Assembly (NCBI GenBank): GCA_016213405.1 | Contig: JACRAM010000038.1 | Coordinates: 1-52,506, forward strand | Source: Bacteroidota bacterium | Lineage (GTDB): Bacteria; Bacteroidota; Bacteroidia; Palsa-948 | Reading direction: 5' to 3' | DNA length: 52,506 nt | In this document: positions 41,489-49,805 of the stretch, one piece after another | Layout of the letters: the number at the start of each line of letters is the position of its first letter | Numbering within the stretch: position 1 is the stretch's first letter | The notes under the pieces: generated by a model | The model's database searches: none | What the model was told of the DNA's origin: nothing | What the model saw: only the letters and a program-made list of their open reading frames with translations | Program-made: the position numbers and the translations under genes

Positions 41489-43285
41489 TCAATCCAGCTT
41501 CAGCACCGCCATAAACGCACTCTGCGGAATCTCCACATTGCCAATCTGCTTCATTTTCTTTTTCCCTTCTTTCTGTTTCTCTAAGAGTTTGCGCTTGCGG
41601 GAAATATCACCGCCATAACATTTTGCGGTAACATCTTTTCTCATGGCAGAAAGTGTTTCGCGGGCGACTATTTTTGCGCCAATAGCTGCCTGTATCGCAA
41701 TCTGAAACTGCTGGCGCGGGATTAATTCTTTCAGCTTCTCGCATATCTTTCTTCCGAAATCATGCGCGTGGCTTTTGTGAATGAGCGCGGAGAGCGCATC
41801 CACCTGATCTCCATTTACTAGAATATCCAGTTTCACTAATTCTGATTCGCGAAATTCTATCGGGTGATAATCAAACGAAGCGTATCCTTTGGAAATACTT
41901 TTCAGTTTGTCGTAAAAATCAAAAATCACTTCGCCCAGCGGAAGTTCAAATGTAAGTTCAACGCGGTCGGTGGTGAGGTATACCTGATTTTTTATGTTGC
42001 CTCGTTTGCCCATGCACAAATTCATGATGTTGCCCACGTATTCCACTTTGGTAATAATGTTAGCGATGATGTATGGCTCTTCCACTTTTTCCATCTGCGT
42101 GGGGTCGGGCATTTCGGATGGATTGTTAATTATTTTCATCACGCCCTTTGTGTCATATAATTTATAACTCACGTTCGGAACGGTGGTAATCACATTCATG
42201 TTGAACTCGCGGTCTAATCTTTCCTGCACAATTTCCATGTGAAGCAATCCTAAAAATCCGCAGCGGAAACCAAAACCCAGCGCGGCAGAACTTTCGGGTA
42301 CCCAAGTAAGAGACGCATCGTTGAGCTGCAATTTTTCCATCGCATCGCGGAGCTCGGCAAAATCATCGGTACTCACAGGGTAAATTCCTGCGTACACCAT
42401 CGGCTTCACATCTTCAAAACCTTGTATCGGTTCGGCAGGATTTTCTACAAGCGTAATCGTGTCGCCTACTTTTACTTCGCTCGCCTGTTTGATTCCGGAA
42501 ATGACATATCCCACGTTTCCTGTTTCTATAATATCTCTCGGGGTTTGTTTTAATTTAAAAATTCCTACTTCTTCGGCAACGTATTCTTTTCCTGTGGCAG
42601 CAAATTTTATTTTGTCTCCCCTTTTTATTTCTCCGCTGAACACTCTGAAGTAGGCAATAATTCCTCTGAAGGTGTTGAACACGGAATCAAAAATGAGCGC
42701 CTGCAACGGAGCATCTGATTTTCCTTTTGGAGGAGGAATTTTTTCAATGATGGCTTGAAGAATTTCATCCACGCCTTGTCCGGTTCTTCCGCTCGCCTTC
42801 AGAATATCTTCGTGCTTGCATCCGATAATGTCCACCATCTGGTCGGCTACTTCTTCGGGTTTGGCGGCATCCATGTCCACTTTATTCATGACAGGAATTA
42901 TTTCAAGATTATTATTCAATGCGAGATACATATTTGAAATGGTCTGCGCCTGAATTCCCTGTGATGCATCAACTAAAAGCAATGCTCCTTCGCAGGCAGC
43001 AATCGCACGCGAAACTTCGTATGAAAAATCAACATGACCCGGAGTATCAATCAGATTTAAAAAATATTTTTCGCCTTTATAGTCATACTCCATCTGAATC
43101 GCGTGGCTCTTTATGGTGATACCGCGTTCACGTTCAATGTCCATATCATCCAGCACTTGCGCCATCATGTCGCGCTTGTTAATGGTTTTGGTTATTTCAA
43201 GCAAACGGTCAGCTAAAGTGCTTTTTCCATGGTCAATATGGGCGATGATGCAAAAGTTACGTATATATTTTTGTTCAACTGCCAT
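41489..43285 (-). CDS. lepA: Elongation factor 4 (LepA)
   Basis: LepA is a ribosomal GTPase affecting translation under stress and ribosome assembly. Visible: G1 AHIDHGKST, switch [16 protein letters not shown]3 [16 protein letters not shown]4 [13 protein letters not shown]. Domain II follows, then the LepA-specific C-terminal end [40 protein letters not shown] and [11 protein letters not shown]. Full length, 598 residues. A one-mismatch promoter box (43294-43301, TATTTTCG) lies 8 bases upstream. Confidence 0.97.
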   Translation of the reverse strand: MAVEQKYIRNFCIIAHIDHGKSTLADRLLEITKTINKRDMMAQVLDDMDIERERGITIKSHAIQMEYDYKGEKYFLNLIDTPGHVDFSYEVSRAIAACEGALLLVDASQGIQAQTISNMYLALNNNLEIIPVMNKVDMDAAKPEEVADQMVDIIGCKHEDILKASGRTGQGVDEILQAIIEKIPPPKGKSDAPLQALIFDSVFNTFRGIIAYFRVFSGEIKRGDKIKFAATGKEYVAEEVGIFKLKQTPRDIIETGNVGYVISGIKQASEVKVGDTITLVENPAEPIQGFEDVKPMVYAGIYPVSTDDFAELRDAMEKLQLNDASLTWVPESSAALGFGFRCGFLGLLHMEIVQERLDREFNMNVITTVPNVSYKLYDTKGVMKIINNPSEMPDPTQMEKVEEPYIIANIITKVEYVGNIMNLCMGKRGNIKNQVYLTTDRVELTFELPLGEVIFDFYDKLKSISKGYASFDYHPIEFRESELVKLDILVNGDQVDALSALIHKSHAHDFGRKICEKLKELIPRQQFQIAIQAAIGAKIVARETLSAMRKDVTAKCYGGDISRKRKLLEKQKEGKKKMKQIGNVEIPQSAFMAVLKLD

Positions 43286-43333
43286 AAGGGAAGCGAAAAT
43301 AGTTAAAATGCCTATAGGAGAGAAGAAATAAAA

Positions 43334-44317
43334 CTACACTTCTCTCTTCAGAAGTGCAGAAGTAAAATCAACCAGCGCTTTCTTTTTTTCTTCTTGCGCG
43401 GAAATTTTTTCGAGCGAAACAATTGCTTTTTGATGAAAGGATTTAATTTCTTCTTCAGTAATTTTTTTCACATTCGTAAAATCATAAATGCTTTTCACGG
43501 CATTTATTTTTTCCGCGGAATCTTTTTCAGTTTTCGGAACGAAGGCAAGCCATTGGGTCAGTTCTTCTTTTTTGTAAGCATTAAGATTTGATAGTTCAGA
43601 TGCTTTCAACAGGAGAAAAGTTTTTTTGTTGGAAATGATGTCGCCACCTTGTTGCTTTCCGAATTTTTCAGATTCACCGTATACATCCAGCAAATCGTCT
43701 TGCAGCTGAAATGCCATGCCAGTATTTTTTCCGAATTCGTAAATGTTTTTTGCATCTTCTTCGTTTGCACCTCCAATCATCCCGCCAATCTTCATGCTTG
43801 CCGCAATCAGCACAGCTGTTTTCAGTTCAATCATTCTGAAATATTGGGCAATAGAAATTGTATACAGTTTTTCATAATTCAAATCCCATTGTTGTCCTTC
43901 GCAAACTTCTGCCGCCATTTTATTGAAGAAGGGAAGAATTGCATCGCACATTTTACTCCTGCCAATAAGTTGATATGCTTTCACCAGCATTACATCACCG
44001 CTTAGAATGGCAGTAGATGTATTCCATTTCTGATGAACAGTGGGCTGATTTCTGCGAAGCAATGCATTATCCAATACGTCATCATGCACTAATGTGAAGT
44101 TGTGAAAAAGTTCAATCGCAAGAGCGGAAGAAATTGCATCGTCAGTCTTACCTCCGAATAAATCGCAGGAAAGCAAAACAAACAGCGGGCGGATTCTTTT
44201 TCCGCCCAGCGAAAGCATGTAACGCGCGGGCTCGTATAATTCAGCAGGCGGAACGGAGAGTTCAGCAGAAAGTTTTTCTGTCTCTTCGCTGATTCTATGC
44301 AGAAAAATTTCAATCAC
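43334..44317 (-). CDS. Polyprenyl (octaprenyl-type) diphosphate synthase
   Basis: The 327-residue product condenses isoprenyl diphosphates in trans and probably supplies the menaquinone side chain. First aspartate-rich motif LVHDDVLDNALLRRNQPTVH at about 77-96; second motif FQLQDDLLDVYGESEKFGKQ at about 203-222; GGKRIRPLFVLL at about 35-46. It lies 12 bp after the NAD-epimerase gene in a minus-strand run. Chain length cannot be read safely from the sequence. Confidence 0.92.
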   Translation of the reverse strand: MIEIFLHRISEETEKLSAELSVPPAELYEPARYMLSLGGKRIRPLFVLLSCDLFGGKTDDAISSALAIELFHNFTLVHDDVLDNALLRRNQPTVHQKWNTSTAILSGDVMLVKAYQLIGRSKMCDAILPFFNKMAAEVCEGQQWDLNYEKLYTISIAQYFRMIELKTAVLIAASMKIGGMIGGANEEDAKNIYEFGKNTGMAFQLQDDLLDVYGESEKFGKQQGGDIISNKKTFLLLKASELSNLNAYKKEELTQWLAFVPKTEKDSAEKINAVKSIYDFTNVKKITEEEIKSFHQKAIVSLEKISAQEEKKKALVDFTSALLKREV

Positions 44318-44329
44318 AAAAAAGAAGAA

Positions 44330-45274
44330 TTAATCTTTCAGGATGAATCGTGTGTCGGCAAGAATTTTTTTCAGGCCTTCTTCCAGTGAAAGAAAATTTC
44401 TATTGAGAAGTTTTTTCATTTTGGTGGCGTCCGGTTGTCTGCGTGTCATGTCGCCTTCGGCAAGCGGAGGGAGATGAATGATTTTGGATTTTGAATCAGT
44501 GAGTTTGATAATTGTTTTCGCAAGTTCAAGAATGGTTATTTCAATATCGCTGCCGATGTTGACTACATCGTCAATAAAAAGATTTTTGTAGAAAGCGTTG
44601 ATAGTTGCTTCAATGTTATCATCAATGAAACAAAACGTGCGGGTTTGCCTTCCATCGCCAAAAATTTCCATATCAGCATTTCTCAAAGCGCAGTTAATGA
44701 ATTTAGAAATCACAAAATCTTTGCTTTGTTTTGGCCCGTAGGTATTAAAAAATCGAAATACTGTAAAATCCAAACCGAATTCTTTTTTATATGCTTTGAG
44801 ATACGCTTCGCCAATGTTTTTCACAATGGCATAGGGCAAACGGGAATTCAGGGGGGTAGTTTCTTCATGTTGAGGTAGTTCAACCGGCTCGCCATAAACT
44901 TCGGAGGAGGAAGAATAATAAACTCTTTTCACTCCGGTACTTTTAGAAAGATTCAGAATATTTTTTATGCCCGAAACATCGTTCAAGACCTTCACAGGGT
45001 TTTCCAGCGTACGATTTACTCCCACTACAGCCGCGTAATGAAAAACATAATCCGGCTGAAAAGAGAAAAAAATATTTGAGATGTCATCAAATACATTCAC
45101 ATCAGCTTTGATGAAGCGAACATTGTCGTGCTTGGAGTGAGGAATTTTTTCTATAGCTCCTGTTGTTAAGTCGTCAACAATCACGATATTATTTTTCGCT
45201 TGCTCAGCAAGTTTTTCAGCAAGACAACTCGCTATGAATCCGGCTCCGCCTGTAATTAAGATTTTTCGGATCAT
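44330..45274 (-). CDS. NAD-dependent sugar-nucleotide epimerase/dehydratase
   Basis: A 314-residue extended SDR protein. The Rossmann motif ILITGGAGFIASCLAE is at residues 5-20; DDLTTG follows the second strand; the catalytic YxxxK is LPYAIVKNIGEAYL, with SSSSEVYG before it. FRFFNTYGPKQSKDFV and RTFCFIDDNIEATI belong to the GDP/UDP-sugar epimerase or UDP-glucuronate decarboxylase-like branch. The substrate is unknown. It starts one base after the rfbA stop, so the two form a translationally close pair for surface sugar synthesis. Confidence 0.88.
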   Translation of the reverse strand: MIRKILITGGAGFIASCLAEKLAEQAKNNIVIVDDLTTGAIEKIPHSKHDNVRFIKADVNVFDDISNIFFSFQPDYVFHYAAVVGVNRTLENPVKVLNDVSGIKNILNLSKSTGVKRVYYSSSSEVYGEPVELPQHEETTPLNSRLPYAIVKNIGEAYLKAYKKEFGLDFTVFRFFNTYGPKQSKDFVISKFINCALRNADMEIFGDGRQTRTFCFIDDNIEATINAFYKNLFIDDVVNIGSDIEITILELAKTIIKLTDSKSKIIHLPPLAEGDMTRRQPDATKMKKLLNRNFLSLEEGLKKILADTRFILKD

Positions 45275-45275
45275 G

Positions 45276-46139
45276 CTATTCTTCAGCGATTTTCAAAAGA
45301 TATTTTCCATATCCGCTTTTCATCAGAGGTTCTGCAAGTTTTTTTAATTGAATTTTATTGATGTGCCCCATACGGTAAGCGACTTCTTCGATGCATCCGA
45401 TTTTTAAATCCTGCCTTTCTTCAATTACCTGCACGAATTGGCTTGCCTGCATCAGTGATGAAAAAGTTCCTGTGTCAAGCCAGGCGGTTCCGCGATCCAA
45501 AATTCCAACTTTAAGTTTTCCTTGCTTTAAATATTCTTTGTTTACATCTGTGATTTCGTATTCCCCGCGAGCGCTTGGCTTAAGGTTTTTTGCAATCTTA
45601 ATTATGGAATTATCATAAAAATATAATCCGGGCACCGCATAATTTGATTTTGGCTGTTGCGGTTTTTCCTCTATGGAAATTGCTTTACCTTTTTTGTCAA
45701 ACGCAACAACACCATACCTTTCAGGGTCAGAAACATGATAAGCAAATACAACTCCACCTTCAGGGTTCTGGTATTGCTTGAGCAATCTTCCCAAACCACC
45801 TCCGTAAAAAATATTGTCGCCAAGAATAAGCGCTACAGAATCTTTGCCAACAAATTTTTCTCCAATCACAAATGCCTGTGCAAGCCCGTTGGGATTTTTT
45901 TGTTCAGCATAAGCAAATTTACATCCGAGATTTTTTCCATCGCCTAAAAGTTTCTGAAAGCTCGGTAAATCATGAGGAGTTGAAATGATAAGCACTTCGT
46001 TTATTCCCGCCATCATTAAAACCGAAAGAGGATAATAAACCATAGGCTTGTCGTAAATCGGCATGAGTTGCTTGCTAATAGCAAGAGTGAGCGGATGAAG
46101 CCGCGTGCCTGAACCTCCTGCGAGAATTATTCCTTTCAT
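45276..46139 (-). CDS. rfbA: Glucose-1-phosphate thymidylyltransferase
   Basis: RfbA makes dTDP-glucose, the first step to dTDP-rhamnose and related sugars. Family features: [74 protein letters not shown], then [20 protein letters not shown]. The ATG at 46139 (MKGIIL) is the usual start, with three extra codons available upstream. 287 residues. It is followed by the epimerase gene. Confidence 0.95.
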   Translation of the reverse strand: MKGIILAGGSGTRLHPLTLAISKQLMPIYDKPMVYYPLSVLMMAGINEVLIISTPHDLPSFQKLLGDGKNLGCKFAYAEQKNPNGLAQAFVIGEKFVGKDSVALILGDNIFYGGGLGRLLKQYQNPEGGVVFAYHVSDPERYGVVAFDKKGKAISIEEKPQQPKSNYAVPGLYFYDNSIIKIAKNLKPSARGEYEITDVNKEYLKQGKLKVGILDRGTAWLDTGTFSSLMQASQFVQVIEERQDLKIGCIEEVAYRMGHINKIQLKKLAEPLMKSGYGKYLLKIAEE

Positions 46140-46149
46140 AAGTTCCACC

Positions 46150-46256
46150 TAAATCCTCCCCGTTGGGAAGAACTTGTTGGTGTTATTATTTTTATTGTCG
46201 TTCATTTTTGTTTTGCCTTTTCCTTCTCCTCCCTAATGGGGAGGTCGGGTGGGGCT
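46150..46256. repeat. CCTCCC/GGGAGG palindromes between rfbA and the RND gene
   Basis: AATCCTCCCCGTTGGGAAG (about 46151-46170) and CTCCTCCCTAATGGGGAG (about 46226-46243) followed by GGGTGGGGCTTTTT lie in this 119-bp gap; ATTATTTTTATTG lies between. No ORF. It may act as a terminator for the RND gene on the minus strand. Confidence 0.7.
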
Positions 46257-46258
46257 TT

Positions 46259-48664
46259 TTATTTTTCATCATCTTCGTCTTCGTCATCTTCCACTTCAAT
46301 TATCGGAGTTTCCAAAAGAGCTTTCGTTGTTAATCGTTTTTCAAGCGAAAGCAAAAAGCAAGGCAGCAAAATCAGGTTTGAACAATATGCCATAAACAAA
46401 GTTATGGAAATTAATAAACCGAGCGCGGCAGTTCCGCCAAAACTGGAGGCGGTAAAAATTCCGAATCCGCAGGACAGAATGATAGCAGTATAAATCATAC
46501 TCACGCCTGTTTCTTTGATGGTTAGCGAAACGCATTTAGAAATGCTGTTGGGGAAATGCTTGTATTCCTGGCGGTATTTCGTTAAAAAATATAATGTGCC
46601 GTCAGAGGAAATTCCGAACGCAATACTGAAAATTAAAATCGTACTGGGCTTGAGGTGAATGTCAAAAAAACCCATCAGTCCTGCTGTGATGATAAGTGGA
46701 ACCAAACTCGGAATAACGGAAACAGAAATCATTCTTGGCGACATGAAGAGCGTGTAAAGCACCAGCGCAATCAGAACGATGGCGAGCAAAACACTTTCCA
46801 ATAAATTCTGAACGAGAAATCCATTTCCTTCCATGAACATCATACTTGTTCCTGTGGCAGCAACATTGAATCGCAAACTATCGGCAGCCCATTTATTTTC
46901 ATCGTAATCAAAATTGAAAACAGAATCAATGAGGGGGCGAAGTTCTTTTACAAGAGCTTTCATTTTTATGGAACCGATGTCTGCCATCTGAACACTAACG
47001 CGCGTATATCTTTTCGTGCTGTCAAGGAACGCCCGGAAGCGGTCTTGCTTTTCTTTCGCAGAGGAAGAATAATCCGCAATCTTGGCGAGGTCTAAACTTC
47101 CCGGCAGGATGTAAAACTTTTTCTTTCCGTCATTCATCGCCTGATTGGAAAATTTTATCGCCTCTACTATCGAAAGCGGGCGGGTGAATTCTTCGTACTG
47201 CGATAAAAGTTTTTGAAGTTTATTTATTTTTCTCAGCGTTCTGTCCTTCAGCGCGATGCCTTCCCGTTTTCCATCCACCACAATTTCAAACGGAAGAACA
47301 CCTCCTAACTTCTCCTGAAAAAATTTCATGTCCTTGTAAATCGGATGCTTCTCCGGCAAATCATCCACCACATAGCCGAGCACTTTTATTTTTGTGATTC
47401 CGTAAATAGAAATCAGAACGATGATAGTTACAGCTGCGTAAATAATTCTTCGGTGATGATGAACCCAGTAATCAATAGTCTCCAAAACTTTAGCGAGAAA
47501 TTTTCGTGAAAGATGTTTTGTATGTTTTTCGTGCGGAGCCGGCAGAAAACTAAAGATGATAGGAATCAGATGCATGGAAATAACATAGGTCGCCATCACG
47601 TTGAGGGAAGCAACCAATCCGAATTCAAAAAGTATTTTGCTTTTGGCGAAACAAAACACAGCGAAACCGATGGAAGTAGTAACATTCGCAAGAAAAAGAG
47701 AAATGCCGATTTTTTCTATCATCCTTGCAAGCGCGAGCCCCTGGCTTTTGTGGCGGGAAAATTCAATGTGATATTTATTCAGAAGCAGAATGCAATTAGG
47801 AATTCCAATGATAATGAGAAGCGGAGGAATCAATCCTGAAATGCTCGTTATCTGATAGCCGAAAAGATGAATGCATCCAAGCGACCATGTTACGCCTACG
47901 CAAACTACAAGAATGGAAAATAAAACGGGAAGTATCGAACGAAAAAAAAGGAACAGAACAATCGTGGTGACAAGAAGAGCAAGCCCCATGAACAAAAGCA
48001 TTTCGTGGAGAATGGTGCGCGCGATTTCTGTGCGGATGTACGGAAGCCCTGAAAAATGAACTTTTGTTTTTAGTTCAGAATGCTTGGCAAGAAAATCATT
48101 TACGTGATTGCGGATAGTGTCAACAATGGCAAGACGGTCTTTTGAATCAAGTTCCTTAGTATTGAACGTAATCGCCATGATCTGCGTGCCGGATTTTTTC
48201 TCATACAGAAATCCTTCGTAGAAGGGAAGATTCTCTATTACATTTTTCAAGCTGTCAGTTTCTTCCTGAGTTTTTGGTTTTTGATTTATGATCGGATTAA
48301 ACTCAAATTTGTGAAGCGAATCATTTTTTGTGAGATTGTTCAGCCGCGCAACAGAAACGACTTCCTGAATTCCTTTTACTTTTTTTATTTGATAGGTGAG
48401 GTCATACCAGTCGTTAAATTTTTTCAACTGGTATAAATTGCTGTCTTCAATGCCGATGACCATCACGGCTCCGTCCTTGCCGAAAAGTTTTTTAAAATTA
48501 TCATACGTAATGCTCGTGCTGTCGCTGTCGGGAAGAAGTTTCGGAAGTTCGTATTGAATCCTCACCATGCTCGTGTGCCAGCCCATGAAAACAGTAATGC
48601 CCGCAAGAACAACCGTGATTATAATTCTGTTGCGAAGGATATAGCGGGCAATCGTTTTCCACAT
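46259..48664 (-). CDS. RND/MMPL-family transporter
   Basis: The 801-residue product has a first membrane helix at about 12-30, a periplasmic loop to about 220, then a block of five to six helices (225-385). A second periplasmic domain and a second helix block (about 620-775) follow, the twofold RND layout. Motifs typical of the SSD part are GLIPPLLIIIGIPNCILLLN and TTSIGFAVFCFA. The last residues are acidic (EVEDDEDEDDEK). Proteins of this type export hydrophobic molecules; many Bacteroidota have a copy of unknown cargo, and hopanoid-, lipid- or pigment-related roles are possible. A one-mismatch promoter box (48671-48678) stands 6 bases before the ATG. Confidence 0.85.
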   Translation of the reverse strand: MWKTIARYILRNRIIITVVLAGITVFMGWHTSMVRIQYELPKLLPDSDSTSITYDNFKKLFGKDGAVMVIGIEDSNLYQLKKFNDWYDLTYQIKKVKGIQEVVSVARLNNLTKNDSLHKFEFNPIINQKPKTQEETDSLKNVIENLPFYEGFLYEKKSGTQIMAITFNTKELDSKDRLAIVDTIRNHVNDFLAKHSELKTKVHFSGLPYIRTEIARTILHEMLLFMGLALLVTTIVLFLFFRSILPVLFSILVVCVGVTWSLGCIHLFGYQITSISGLIPPLLIIIGIPNCILLLNKYHIEFSRHKSQGLALARMIEKIGISLFLANVTTSIGFAVFCFAKSKILFEFGLVASLNVMATYVISMHLIPIIFSFLPAPHEKHTKHLSRKFLAKVLETIDYWVHHHRRIIYAAVTIIVLISIYGITKIKVLGYVVDDLPEKHPIYKDMKFFQEKLGGVLPFEIVVDGKREGIALKDRTLRKINKLQKLLSQYEEFTRPLSIVEAIKFSNQAMNDGKKKFYILPGSLDLAKIADYSSSAKEKQDRFRAFLDSTKRYTRVSVQMADIGSIKMKALVKELRPLIDSVFNFDYDENKWAADSLRFNVAATGTSMMFMEGNGFLVQNLLESVLLAIVLIALVLYTLFMSPRMISVSVIPSLVPLIITAGLMGFFDIHLKPSTILIFSIAFGISSDGTLYFLTKYRQEYKHFPNSISKCVSLTIKETGVSMIYTAIILSCGFGIFTASSFGGTAALGLLISITLFMAYCSNLILLPCFLLSLEKRLTTKALLETPIIEVEDDEDEDDEK

Positions 48665-48754
48665 AGTTTGCGAAGATAATAATTCGTGAGAGGTTGAAGG
48701 GTAGACGTTTGATGTTGGTAATTCGTATATTCGTAAACAATTCGTACTTCGCTG

Positions 48755-49774
48755 ATGGATTCTCTCAACCTTCTTTCAAAATTCACTTTCCGAAGAGGAA
48801 TTAACGCTGGAAAAGTTCTCGCGGGATATTGTTATTCAAAGTGGACGAAGAAACCTCACCAGTGGGGTTCGCCCATCAGTATTGCGATTGAGCCGACCAC
48901 GAGTTGTAACTTACGCTGTCCCGAATGCCCGAGCGGACTCAGAAGTTTTTCGCGTCCAACAGGAATGCTGGATGAAAACTTTTTTCAGAAAACGATTGAC
49001 GAACTCCACAAAGAAATTTTTTACCTCACATTTTATTTTCAGGGCGAGCCGTATCTGAATCCAAAATTTCTGGAGATGGTGCAATATGCTTCGCAGAAAA
49101 ATATTTACACTTCCACAAGTACCAATGCACATTATTTGGATGATGAGAACGCGAAAGCCACGGTTGAATCAGGATTAGACCGTTTGATAATTTCCATTGA
49201 CGGCACTACACAAAAATCTTATCAGTCATACAGAATCGGTGGCGATCTGCAAAAAGTGACTGACGGCACAAAAAAAATTTTGAAGTGGAAAAAAGAATTA
49301 AAATCAAAAACCCCTCACGTTGTTTTTCAGTTTGTAGTTTTCCGTCAGAACGAACACGAAGTAGAAGAAATAAAAAAACTCGGAAAAAAATTAGGTATTG
49401 ACGAAGTAAAAATAAAATCCGCGCAGATATATGATTACGAGAAAGGAAATGAACGCATTCCAATCAAGGAAGAATTTGCTCGTTACAAAAAAAGGGAAGA
49501 CGGCACCTATCTTCCCCCCAATGGGCGGAATGAGGGGGGCTTGGCTTCTTGCTGGCGCATGTGGCACTCCTGCGTAATCACATGGGACGGCAAAATTGTT
49601 CCCTGCTGTTTTGATAAGGACGCCAAACACCTGCTGGGAAATCTGAATGAAAAAACATTTAAAGAAATTTGGTTTAACGGCTCGTACACAAAATTTCGTT
49701 CAGCGCTTTTGAAATCAAGAAAAGAAATTGATATTTGCCAAAACTGTTCGGAAGGAACAAAGGTATGGCTCTAA
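48755..49774 (+). CDS. Radical SAM protein with SPASM domain
   Basis: The 339-residue product has the radical SAM CxxxCxxC motif as TTSCNLRCPECPSG (C51, C55, C58), which binds the [4Fe-4S] cluster that cleaves SAM. The C-terminal SPASM region carries further cysteines: CWRMWHSCVITWDGKIVPCC and ICQNCSEG. The family includes peptide- and sugar-modifying enzymes; the precise substrate is unknown. Residues EDGTYLPPNGRNEGGLASCW include a CCCCCC/GGGGGG repeat (49511-49545) that is translated between the two domains. No small substrate peptide gene is evident nearby. Confidence 0.88.
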   Translation: MDSLNLLSKFTFRRGINAGKVLAGYCYSKWTKKPHQWGSPISIAIEPTTSCNLRCPECPSGLRSFSRPTGMLDENFFQKTIDELHKEIFYLTFYFQGEPYLNPKFLEMVQYASQKNIYTSTSTNAHYLDDENAKATVESGLDRLIISIDGTTQKSYQSYRIGGDLQKVTDGTKKILKWKKELKSKTPHVVFQFVVFRQNEHEVEEIKKLGKKLGIDEVKIKSAQIYDYEKGNERIPIKEEFARYKKREDGTYLPPNGRNEGGLASCWRMWHSCVITWDGKIVPCCFDKDAKHLLGNLNEKTFKEIWFNGSYTKFRSALLKSRKEIDICQNCSEGTKVWL

Positions 49775-49805
49775 ATAACTTCATTTAACAAATAACACTA
49801 CCAAC